From assembly GCA_021324135.1 (NCBI GenBank), contig JAJPJO010000374.1, forward strand, positions 1 through 59,845: a DNA stretch of 59,845 nucleotides, in the 5' to 3' direction. This DNA comes from Pseudomonadota bacterium (lineage in GTDB: Bacteria > Cyanobacteriota > Vampirovibrionia > Obscuribacterales > Obscuribacteraceae). The translations under genes were made by a program, and so were the position numbers. This document shows positions 44,255-51,803 of this stretch, piece by piece. Under the pieces are notes generated by a model. The model had not been told where the DNA came from, searched no databases, and saw only the letters and a list, made by a program, of their open reading frames with translations. Positions within the stretch are counted from its first letter, which is position 1; every line of letters starts with the position of its first letter.

Positions 44255-45978
44255 CTCACGTCCCTCTTCTCGGCGCTGATTTTTGGCGGAAACGGATTGT
44301 TGTTCAGTGCGGCGGTCAGAGAGAATGATACTACATCTGGTGTCTTGTTGCCGCGCGTGGCATAATCGATGTTCGACTGGGCGATCACCGGAGATGTTTC
44401 CAGAGCCAGAGCCATTTTCGACACGGACGAGAAATCACTGGCCATGCCCTGAATTCTCATTTCGTTGCTGGCGAACGATACGTTCTCGATATGAACACCC
44501 TCGGGAGTGCTGGCGCTAAGCGCGTCCATATAGGGCGACCAGCGTTTCGATTTTCCAATCAGATAATTCAGCACCTTGCTGCGCATCTGCAGCGTTTTGT
44601 TCGTTTCCTTAAGCTTCGTCACACTCTCCAGATCGAGCTTCGTTTCCATCATCTTGAGATTGAGAGTTTGCAATTCGCTGTTCTTCCTCGGGATCTCGAA
44701 CATCTGGAAGTAAACGTAAGCCAGAAGGGTCACGACGAGCGCCGCCACACCACCCACTGCTGTAAGTTTCATCCAGCTGATCGGGGTAGGGCGTCGCTCT
44801 TCGATAATCTGCGTGGCTCGCGCATCGAAGACGAGCGGAACGCGGCCTTCTTTGTTTAAATCGAGATCGACGGTAAAGTTGGCGATCCAGGTAGGCTCCA
44901 CGGCCGAGCCTATCAATGAAGCCAGGATCGGGCGCATGCGATCGACCACCAGGGCTTTATCAAAGATCATGTCGCGCATGACGTCACCGAATATGGTTTT
45001 AAATCCCATGCGGCTGGCGATGAATTGATCGAGATTGGGCACCATGCAGCCCGGTCCGGTGAGAATGATTTGATCGAGCTTCACATCGCCGACCTGGGAT
45101 TGATAAAACTCAAGAGAGCGTTCGAGCTCATCGGTTATGTCACTAAATATGGTGCGGGCTACTTGTGCCGCTTGTCCCATTCTTTGATCCTGCGGCGTGA
45201 CTCCGAACAAGGGCAGCTCGGGCAGTATGCCGAGCGCCGTTTCAAAATCGACCTCCAGGCTGCGTGATACCGCTTCGGTCAATGTCTCGATGCCGATGAT
45301 CACCGAGCGACCGAAAAGCGGCATGGCACTGCGAACAATATTGATGTCGGTTGCATCCTGGCGCAAATTGACCACCATCGAAGTGAATCCGGTCGAGCCC
45401 AGAAAACCGGCCAGAGCCAACCCGCGAATTGCCGCCAGTGACGACACCTCCACTTTGCCTAACTTGACGCCGGCGCTGTCGGCGCATCGCCAGCAAGCAT
45501 CGATCAGCGATCTTTGCACAGCCGCCAGGATGACATCGACACGCCGCACACCATCAGCATCGGTGCGCTCGGTGGCCGGCATCAAGGACCAGTCGAGGTT
45601 GGCGTCGCTGATCGGGAAGGGCACGTGGTTTGTGGCTTCCTGAGTGACGACCTCGGCCAGCTCGTCGGGCGGCATGCCCGTAGGTACGGGCATCAAACGG
45701 ATGACCACCGCTTGCGCCGGAACGGTCATGTTAACCAGCGGCGCCGGACCACCAGGCGGCAGACCCGATTGGCTGATCAAATCGAGAATCACCTGCCCGA
45801 CTGTATTGGCGTCGGCAATCAATCCTTCCTTTATCGTGTTGGCCGGGGTGGGCAGGCAGGCAAACCGAGCCAGTTCGATGCCGGCCCGCGTTTTATCAAG
45901 CTGGACCATGGTGATGCTGTCGCTGTTTATATCGACACCTATGGTTGGTCCTGGTTTTTTCTTGCCGAAGCTGAACAT
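44251..45978 (-). CDS. pilM: PilM-PilN fusion protein of the type IV pilus
   Basis: One 575-residue chain holds both proteins. Residues 1-360 are PilM, an actin-like SHS2 ATPase-fold protein of the cytoplasmic ring (GVDINSDSITMVQLDK; MTVPAQAVVIRLMPVP; LDQIILTGPGCMVPNLDQFI). Residues about 375-575 are PilN: the conserved N-terminal region, a membrane helix (AALVVTLLAYVYFQMF, about 405-428), a coiled coil and a ferredoxin-like domain (VHIENVSFASNEMRIQGMAS). In most species the two are separate genes joined by PilN's N-terminal peptide docking into PilM. The ATG at 45978 follows AGGCGG. The longer frame to 46236 is Arg-rich and non-coding-like. Confidence 0.9.
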   Translation of the reverse strand: MFSFGKKKPGPTIGVDINSDSITMVQLDKTRAGIELARFACLPTPANTIKEGLIADANTVGQVILDLISQSGLPPGGPAPLVNMTVPAQAVVIRLMPVPTGMPPDELAEVVTQEATNHVPFPISDANLDWSLMPATERTDADGVRRVDVILAAVQRSLIDACWRCADSAGVKLGKVEVSSLAAIRGLALAGFLGSTGFTSMVVNLRQDATDINIVRSAMPLFGRSVIIGIETLTEAVSRSLEVDFETALGILPELPLFGVTPQDQRMGQAAQVARTIFSDITDELERSLEFYQSQVGDVKLDQIILTGPGCMVPNLDQFIASRMGFKTIFGDVMRDMIFDKALVVDRMRPILASLIGSAVEPTWIANFTVDLDLNKEGRVPLVFDARATQIIEERRPTPISWMKLTAVGGVAALVVTLLAYVYFQMFEIPRKNSELQTLNLKMMETKLDLESVTKLKETNKTLQMRSKVLNYLIGKSKRWSPYMDALSASTPEGVHIENVSFASNEMRIQGMASDFSSVSKMALALETSPVIAQSNIDYATRGNKTPDVVSFSLTAALNNNPFPPKISAEKRDVR

Positions 45979-46007
45979 TGAGCCGCCTAGCCGTGAGAAA
46001 TTCGCAT

Positions 46008-47210
46008 CTACGGTTGTCTGTTTTGCATTTGCTGTTGCATGTTGTCTATGCCATACCCTTGATTTGTTATGCCCCAGCTGCCGGGTGAGTACCAACCCGG
46101 CGGCAGGAGAAGCGTGGCCACGGCGCCGAAGGCCAGTGCCGGTCCGAAGGGAAAACGATTGGTGAAGCGCGGGCCGCGCCAGAGAGCCCCGAAGAGCGAC
46201 CCGGCCAGTCCGGCCAGTGTCGGCAGGATGAACCATTGCCAGGTGAGCGGCTCTTGCTGGTTGCCCAATGCCGTTCGCAGCACCACCAGTGGTGCGCTCA
46301 AGATGGCAAAGCCGATGGCAAATCCGATCATGGCCGGCCTGATTGCGCTCTTGAGCACGCCTTTCTTCTGCATATCGACAAGCAGATAACCGGCTCCCAT
46401 GAGCGAGCCGATTAGAAATGCAATCACGACCGCCAGAGCCATATATTGCCAGCCGAGCCAGCAGGCGATCAGGGCCGACAAAACCGCATCGCCGCCGCCC
46501 ATAACGATGTCCTCTTCGGGATCGTATTCCGCTTCTTTGATGTCGAAGGTTCGATCCAAAAGGGCGTCCTCATCGGCGGGGTCCTCCGGCTCTTCCTCGT
46601 CCTTGAGACGAGAGACCACTATGAGCCCGTAAAAATCGATGAAATCAAAAAGGATGTAGCTGAAACCGGCGCCGATTAAGGCATCGGCGATGCTGTTGTG
46701 GCGGATGGCAAAATAAGTCAGCCCGATCAATATGGCTGGATAAGTGATCTCGTGCGGGATCAGTTTTTCTCTAAAATCGGTCACGGTCACGGCCATCAAC
46801 GTGCAAGTGAAGAGGCACATCGCCGCACCATCAGGAGACCATCCGTATTTGCGCAAGAGCACGACGAAAAGAATGCCTGTCACCAGCTCGACAAGCGGAT
46901 AGTAAAAGGGAATATTTGCCTGACAATTGCGGCATTTGCCTTTCAATAGCATGTATGACACGATTGGAACCAAATCCCAGACGGCAATATTTTTTTTGCA
47001 CTGCGGGCAGTGCGATGCTGGATGAATCCAGGATTCTCGGTTCAAGGAACGGTGGGCGACCAGGTTGATGAAACTGCCGAAGCAGGTGCCCAAAACAAAA
47101 GCGAGCACGCCGCCGGCGATCGGGTCATTGACTCCGTATGCGGCAAGCAGATCCATATGCCAGAACTGCTCGCGGCTATTTTCAATCCATTGCAATACGT
47201 CGATATTCAC
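46008..47210 (-). CDS. pilD: Prepilin peptidase / N-methyltransferase (PilD) with acidic insert
   Basis: It removes the leader of type IV prepilins and methylates the new N-terminus in the inner membrane. The N-terminal methylase part has FGSFINLVAHR and two CxxC pairs (HCPQCKKN; KCRNCQANIPFYYP). The two catalytic aspartates are in VTDFREKLIP and MGGGDAVLSA. Between them is an unusual insert of about 40 acidic residues (EEEPEDPADEDALL), and the protein is 400 residues instead of the usual 250-290, with extra C-terminal helices. The start is GTG at 47210, whose G is shared with the stop TAG of the permease gene; GGGAG lies eight bases before. A later Met would shorten it by 18 residues. Confidence 0.9.
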   Translation of the reverse strand: MNIDVLQWIENSREQFWHMDLLAAYGVNDPIAGGVLAFVLGTCFGSFINLVAHRSLNRESWIHPASHCPQCKKNIAVWDLVPIVSYMLLKGKCRNCQANIPFYYPLVELVTGILFVVLLRKYGWSPDGAAMCLFTCTLMAVTVTDFREKLIPHEITYPAILIGLTYFAIRHNSIADALIGAGFSYILFDFIDFYGLIVVSRLKDEEEPEDPADEDALLDRTFDIKEAEYDPEEDIVMGGGDAVLSALIACWLGWQYMALAVVIAFLIGSLMGAGYLLVDMQKKGVLKSAIRPAMIGFAIGFAILSAPLVVLRTALGNQQEPLTWQWFILPTLAGLAGSLFGALWRGPRFTNRFPFGPALAFGAVATLLLPPGWYSPGSWGITNQGYGIDNMQQQMQNRQP

Positions 47211-48004
47211 TAAGGAAACTCCCTTCTTTCGTTAACTATCGACGCGAGCGCGAGCAACAGGATTGTATAGGCGAGAACGTACGAGACCATGAAGACAATT
47301 ATCTCGCTGGATGGCTCCTTACCGTACATTAGCACAGCTCTCACGCGGGTCAATTGCGCCAGGTCGGGAAGCGCCCAATATATTAAGGTAAGCAAATTAC
47401 CGGCAGCGGCATTATTCGACATTCGGGCGAGATCGAGCAGGGAGCCGCCAAGATGACCGATAAACCAGAGAGAGAGCGTGAATACCACACTCATGATCGG
47501 AGTCGAGAAGGTGGAGAAAAATGTGGCCAGGGCCAGAACAAAAAGCAGCTCTAAAAAAACCAGCGCCAGCGAGGCGATGATCCAGGGCAAGTGCAACTGT
47601 ATCTGGTGCGTCGGATCGACCGCCCAGAGAATCAAGACGAGGAATGATCCCATGGCGCAGAGCGCCAGGAAGAGACACATGACCAGACCGGCATATTTGC
47701 CGAGGATGAACTGGAAGCTGGTCACCGGCTTTGTAAAAATAATGTAGATTGTCCGCCGCTCCAGCTCCTTAAAGACCAGATTGGTGCCGGAGAAGACGGT
47801 AATGACACCGCCTATGATGGCAATCACGGCCAGGCCGATATCCTCGATCACTCGCATCTCTTGCCCGACTGAAAGTGAAGCGAGCACGATGCCTAAAACG
47901 GCCATCAAGCAAGCGAAGACAAAAAAAACGTAGAGGATGCGGTCTCTGATCGTTTCGCGAAAGGTGCCGGTAGCGATCGCCAGTATCTTGTTCAGTTCAC
48001 GCAA
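47210..48004 (-). CDS. ABC-2 type transporter permease
   Basis: Six hydrophobic segments and ABC-2 permease character: ILYVFFVFACLMAVLGIVLA, GLAVIAIIGGVITVFSGTNL, the ERRTIYIIFTKPVTSFQFIL coupling segment and IMSVVFTLSLWFIGHLGG. With the ATP-binding protein encoded just upstream (13-base overlap) it forms an exporter in the inner membrane. The cargo is unknown. Placement between a sigma factor and pilus genes suggests envelope or pilus-linked export. It shares one base with pilD (TAG/GTG). Confidence 0.88.
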   Translation of the reverse strand: MRELNKILAIATGTFRETIRDRILYVFFVFACLMAVLGIVLASLSVGQEMRVIEDIGLAVIAIIGGVITVFSGTNLVFKELERRTIYIIFTKPVTSFQFILGKYAGLVMCLFLALCAMGSFLVLILWAVDPTHQIQLHLPWIIASLALVFLELLFVLALATFFSTFSTPIMSVVFTLSLWFIGHLGGSLLDLARMSNNAAAGNLLTLIYWALPDLAQLTRVRAVLMYGKEPSSEIIVFMVSYVLAYTILLLALASIVNERREFP

Positions 48005-48732
48005 GAAAGAAAGTATTCCTCCAGGTCACGATAATCGCCGCTGCCGCTCACATTCTTAATCTCGTTTTCCGCCACCAGCTTTCCACAATTGAGAATGCCG
48101 ATGCGATCGCAAAGCTCGTTTACATCGGGCAAGAGATGGGAGTTGAAAAAAATAGTCGTGCCTTTTTCTCTCAGATCGCCAAGAATCTTTCTCACGTCCT
48201 TGCGACCGATTGGATCGAGCCCGGACATGGGCTCGTCCAGGAAGAGCACTCTGGGATTGTTAATCAACGCTTGAGCGATCCCCAATCGTTGCAGCATGCC
48301 CTTTGAGTATTTGTGCAGCGGCTTGTCGGCATCCTGAGCCAACCCGACTACATCAAGCAAATGCCGGCTGCGATCGATCAGGTCGTTTTTACTCATAGCG
48401 AAAAGCCGCCCGATCAGAAAGAGAAATTCAGAGGCGGTCAGATGCGAGTAGAAATAAGGATTCTCCGGCAGGAAACCGATTTGACCCAGAACCTCGCGAT
48501 CGCCGGCCGGTTTTCCCAGAACCAGGGCATCGCCCCTGTCGGCGCGCAGGAGCCCGAGGAAGACTTTGAGGAGGGTTGTCTTGCCGGCACCGTTTGGTCC
48601 CAGCAAGCCGTAGGTTTCTCCTTCCCGGACGGAAAGAGAGACGGATTGAAGAACGGGAGTGCGCTTTAGAAGGAAACTCGAGACTCGATCCTTGAAGAGT
48701 TCTCTCGCTTCAATCACACAAGAAGCAGTCAT
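47992..48732 (-). CDS. ABC transporter ATP-binding protein
   Basis: This is the ATPase of an ABC-2 exporter. Walker A is GLLGPNGAGKTTLLKV near residue 45, the Q-loop lies in GFLPENPYFY, the signature is KYSKGMLQRLGIAQAL (YSKGM for LSGGQ), Walker B is RVLFLDEPMSGLDPIG and the H-loop is FFNSHLLPDV. The YSKGM variant is common in multidrug/gliding-type exporters of this class. Its ATG overlaps the sigma factor's stop by four bases (ATGA), and it overlaps the permease by 13 bases, so translation of the three is probably coupled. Confidence 0.93.
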   Translation of the reverse strand: MTASCVIEARELFKDRVSSFLLKRTPVLQSVSLSVREGETYGLLGPNGAGKTTLLKVFLGLLRADRGDALVLGKPAGDREVLGQIGFLPENPYFYSHLTASEFLFLIGRLFAMSKNDLIDRSRHLLDVVGLAQDADKPLHKYSKGMLQRLGIAQALINNPRVLFLDEPMSGLDPIGRKDVRKILGDLREKGTTIFFNSHLLPDVNELCDRIGILNCGKLVAENEIKNVSGSGDYRDLEEYFLSCVN

Positions 48733-49598
48733 GAGCTGCTTTTCTTCTCCGGTCCTTTCCTGCTTTGCGTAATGATCTTATGCAACTCGGCAGTGGCGGC
48801 ACGCAATCGGCGTGAAACCTGCATTTGCGATATGCCGAGGCGCCTTGCTACTTCAGTCTGGGACAGATCTTCGTAAAAGGTGAGCTGCACTACTTCGCGC
48901 AGACCATCACGCAATTGCTTGATCGCCTCGGAGAGCATGAAGCGATCTTCCTTGGCCAGTTGATTGTTGTGATAGCGTCCATCGACCAGGGTGTCGATCA
49001 AAGACTGCTCCGAGCCGGCATCGTTGGAGAGCGCCTGATCGAGCGAGATCAATGTCCGCCTGCGATCCACTTCGTAGGCTTCATTGACGCGCGAGACCGG
49101 AATCTGCAACTCGTTGGCGATTTCAACATCGCTCGGCTCGCGTCCGAGGCGGGCCGTCAGGTTTTGTACCAAACGATTGATGCGGAATGAAAGCTCTTGA
49201 AGCTCTCTTGGCGCTCTGATCATCGCCGTTTTGTCGCGGAGATAATGTCTGATCTCGCCGGTTATCAAATGCGTGGCATAAGTCTGAAACTTAGCGCCGG
49301 CATCCGGCTTGAACTGGTCGACGGCCTTTATCAGACCAATCGAGCCGACCTGGATCAAATCCTCGACAGGGTCGGTCGAGCGTCGAGCCAGACCGTATGC
49401 GATGCGTTTGACCAGAGGCAGTGCCGCCTGAATTATGGAATCGCGCAGCGCCGGATCACGCGTGTCGGCATAATCAGCCAACCACGAATGGATTTGGTCC
49501 TGCCCTTTTGATGAATCTGCTCTGGGACTGGCACCAGAAGGTCCCGGAGTTGCTTTCTTCGCCTGCAAACTCTTGCTCACCACTTTTCTCTTCTTCAC
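48729..49598 (-). CDS. RNA polymerase sigma factor, SigF/SigB-like group 3
   Basis: It has region 2 (PLVKRIAYGLARRSTDPVED; DLIQVGSIGLIKAVDQFKPD; FQTYATHLITGEIRHYLRD), region 3 (LQELSFRINRLVQNL; EPSDVEIANELQIP) and a region 4 helix-turn-helix (LSQTEVARRLGISQMQVSRR). Region 1 is absent and replaced by a 35-residue basic and polar tail. The pattern is that of the SigB/SigF/SigG group. In Synechocystis, SigF controls pilus formation and phototaxis (established knowledge). Here the gene leads directly into exporter and pilus genes, so self-contained control of the cluster is a fair inference. No anti-sigma or anti-anti-sigma gene is adjacent. The start is GTG, 93 bases after the epimerase stop. 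Confidence 0.9.
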   Translation of the reverse strand: MKKRKVVSKSLQAKKATPGPSGASPRADSSKGQDQIHSWLADYADTRDPALRDSIIQAALPLVKRIAYGLARRSTDPVEDLIQVGSIGLIKAVDQFKPDAGAKFQTYATHLITGEIRHYLRDKTAMIRAPRELQELSFRINRLVQNLTARLGREPSDVEIANELQIPVSRVNEAYEVDRRRTLISLDQALSNDAGSEQSLIDTLVDGRYHNNQLAKEDRFMLSEAIKQLRDGLREVVQLTFYEDLSQTEVARRLGISQMQVSRRLRAATAELHKIITQSRKGPEKKSSS

Positions 49599-49690
49599 CC
49601 GACGATCATTATTGTATGGCCTTAAGGCAGATTATCAAACAAATCTGCAAAAAACTACCACAGTTTTACGAGTTCGAGATAAAACCGGCG

Positions 49691-50731
49691 CTAGCTCTTC
49701 GAGAGGGCCGGGCGCTTTTGGCTCACCAGGGCTTCATCTTCGGCTTTGTAGTTAAATTTCTCCGGATCAATATCTTCTTGTGGGTGCTGTCGTTGCCAGG
49801 CGATTGTTTCTTTGAGGGCGGTTTTGCGATCGACGACCTCTTTCCAGGACAGCTCCTGACGCAGTCTGTCGCTATCCATCGTCAGATGCTGCCGCCAATC
49901 ATACCCCTGAAAGAGGTGCTCCGGAAGCGCTTCGTCCTCCAGTGTGACAATCTCGCCGTCCCATTCGGCAGCCTCGGCAAGGAGCTTGAGCCACTCCAGT
50001 TCCGGAACTGCCTCGGGCTCGCCAACATTGTATATATGGTTTCCGGTTCTGCCGTCCTGGCTGGCGAGCGCCACGGCCGCGGCCACATCCTCGACATAGC
50101 CCCTGGTGACGCGCCATTGCGCTTGCTGCTTGCCGAGAATGATGGCGGAACGCTTGTCGTCCATACGTTTCAAGTAATCAAAGATGCGATACTGCGGGTC
50201 CTTTGGTCCATAGACGACCGGCAGCCGCAGGATTGTGCAGAACAGATCCGGCTCGGCCAGGGCTAAACGCTCAACCAGGATCTTTTCGTACTCATAGGCG
50301 GTATGCAAAGCGTCGACGGCGTTTCCGCGGTAAGGATAAAGTCTTTCCCGCAAGGGCGCATCTTCCTTGAGGGGCACCGGATCAGGCGCTCCCGGCTCCG
50401 CCTTGCGCAGCCGATTATAGGCTCTGTAAACATCGACGCTCGAAACGACGATGAGGCGCCGCGATACACCGGCGACCACGCGCAATAACGACCAGAAGTC
50501 CTGGGCGGTCTTCGGTATCATATCCACTACCACATCAGGGGCGATCTTCCTGATTTGAGCCCCGAACTCGCTGATTTTGTCGCGGCCGAAAATAAGCTCG
50601 CTGATTCGCTCGCCGCTCTCGATGGCGGAATGGCCGCGGTGAGCGACGATAACCTCATGACCGTTGATCGCCAATTGCCTGACGACATGCGACCCGATAA
50701 AGCCGCTCCCGCCCAAAATTAGTACACGCAT
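49691..50731 (-). CDS. NAD-dependent epimerase/dehydratase (extended SDR)
   Basis: A Rossmann start GGSGFIGSHVVRQL binds NAD(P), and the catalytic YEYEK segment with an upstream SSVDVY serine region gives the Ser-Tyr-Lys set. RLPVVYGPKD and FDYLKRMDDKRSAII are typical of extended SDRs acting on nucleotide sugars or, in a cyanobacterial/plastid branch, CSP41-like RNA-binding proteins. The rather short substrate domain and GYVEDVAAAVALA stretch do not decide between these. It is the first gene in the cluster on the minus strand, and the 93-base gap to the sigma factor leaves cotranscription open. The ATG at 50731 begins directly with the Rossmann strand. Confidence 0.85.
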   Translation of the reverse strand: MRVLILGGSGFIGSHVVRQLAINGHEVIVAHRGHSAIESGERISELIFGRDKISEFGAQIRKIAPDVVVDMIPKTAQDFWSLLRVVAGVSRRLIVVSSVDVYRAYNRLRKAEPGAPDPVPLKEDAPLRERLYPYRGNAVDALHTAYEYEKILVERLALAEPDLFCTILRLPVVYGPKDPQYRIFDYLKRMDDKRSAIILGKQQAQWRVTRGYVEDVAAAVALASQDGRTGNHIYNVGEPEAVPELEWLKLLAEAAEWDGEIVTLEDEALPEHLFQGYDWRQHLTMDSDRLRQELSWKEVVDRKTALKETIAWQRQHPQEDIDPEKFNYKAEDEALVSQKRPALSKS

Positions 50732-51029
50732 GCGCTGTAGCTCCCGGTAAACTTAACTCTTCTGCCTTCTGACCAGTCTCGATCTGTCCATACTTTATAG
50801 ATTTTCTTCCCCTAAGTTGGCATATTTATTATGGGATGTAAGTTTCAATCGCCGTCAATCTGGGCTTTTTAATATTAGCGATTAAGTGTCCTTGTTCACC
50901 CGACGAGCTTGACAACAAGGATAAACGATAACCGGCACGACAGAATCGGCTCAAGACTACTTGAGGCTCTGCTGCTCTTAGCCAACAGAGTCAACGGCAA
51001 AAAAGCGGTTTACGATTTGTGGAGATGTT
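50732..51029. other. Divergent intergenic region with a leader hairpin
   Basis: This separates the epimerase gene from the small membrane protein gene. A 7-bp perfect inverted repeat, CCTTGTT at 50890-50896 and AACAAGG at 50914-50920, with a 17-base loop could form a hairpin in the + transcript. A weak overlapping frame from 50909 looks non-coding. Confidence 0.35.
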
Positions 51030-51344
51030 ATGGAAAGTTTGCCAAAGTTTGTCAAAGAAGGATTAACCCAGACCGGTCTGTTCAGGGTGGCAGCGGAAAA
51101 ACCGGTCCGCCCGCTGACGAGCAGCATGCTCATCACCATCGGCTTTGCCAATATAACCTTTGCGGTGCTGGCCGTATTCGCCGCCTACATCCACAATTTC
51201 GTGGCGGCAGCCTGTGCCGCCTCGGCCGCTATTCTGGCCACCTGGTTCGGTGTTGCCTTCCTCTGGCACTCGGTCCGCCAGCTTTACGATAAGGTCAACG
51301 CCCTGACCATACTGGTCGAGGATCTGAAAAAGCGAAGCAATTAG
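51030..51344 (+). CDS. Small two-helix membrane protein, 104 aa
   Basis: Two hydrophobic helices (MLITIGFANITFAVLAVFAA; AAACAASAAILATWFGVAFL) are joined by a short HNFV loop. A short amphipathic N-terminus precedes them and a charged helix (LYDKVNALTILVEDLKKRSN) follows. No family is recognised. GGAG lies six bases before the ATG. Both termini should be cytoplasmic. A hairpin at 51357-51372 follows the stop. It is alone on the + strand, next to pilus genes on the other strand, so no partner is evident. Confidence 0.65.
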   Translation: MESLPKFVKEGLTQTGLFRVAAEKPVRPLTSSMLITIGFANITFAVLAVFAAYIHNFVAAACAASAAILATWFGVAFLWHSVRQLYDKVNALTILVEDLKKRSN

Positions 51345-51356
51345 GCTTCAGCTTCC

Positions 51357-51372
51357 GCACCACGCATGGTGC
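51357..51372. terminator. Perfect 6-bp hairpin between convergent genes
   Basis: GCACCA-CGCA-TGGTGC lies 12 bases after the stop of the 104-aa gene. A partial direct repeat (GGTGCAGCG at 51368-51376 and 51388-51396) overlaps it. There is no long T run, so termination strength is uncertain. Confidence 0.35.
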
Positions 51373-51402
51373 AGCGTTATTGCATGTGGTGCAGCGCTCC
51401 GT

Positions 51403-51795
51403 TTAAATTCCGTTCGAGGACTTTGCATCCAGCGGAACGAGCGGCTTTGGAAATTCCACTCTCGACTCTTTGCCGGATGGATCTTTATAGCTCAAGAATT
51501 TCTCGCCTTGAGTATAAGTAACTACCGAACCATTTTCCCAGCTTTGCTCATATGTGCTCGGTCCGTCGCCGCCACCGCCCCCGCCACCACCGGCTGGTTC
51601 GTAAATTTTACCCTTCGGCGACTGAATCAGGATGCCATCGAGCGGGTGCTCCTTGTTGTCTTGATGGATAAAAGCGATCATCTTGTTTCCATCAGGGAGC
51701 TGCGCGTTATACTCCTGATATGTTTTGTCGGCCTGCAGTGTAGCGCTGACCGTTGGACCGCTGAATTTTTCGGGCGCTGTCCCTCCGGCTGTTTG
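51403..51795 (-). pseudogene. 5'-truncated hypothetical protein
   Basis: The frame is open from a TAG at 51796-51798 to the stop at 51403, and its sequence is coding-like from the beginning (EKFSGPTVSATLQADKTYQE, then LPDGNKMIAFIHQDNKEHPL). No ATG, GTG or TTG occurs in the first 38 codons. The first usable start is ATG at 51681, which would drop the upstream coding-like part and leave 92 residues. The C-terminal part has an eight-glycine run and a beta-rich end (TYEQSWENGSVVTYTQGEKF). The simplest reading is a gene that lost its start and probable signal peptide. The gene just upstream ends 8 bases before the frame opens. Confidence 0.5.
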
Positions 51796-51803
51796 CTAAT
51801 CGA

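Noticed and set aside
44251-46236. Extended PilM start at 46236
   Set aside because: The 86-residue extension is Arg/His-rich shadow sequence over the end of pilD. PilM begins naturally at MFSFGKKK with an upstream AGGCGG.
50909-51292. Plus-strand frame starting at TTG 50909
   Set aside because: It overlaps the small membrane protein gene in another frame, with no ribosome-binding site and no domain.
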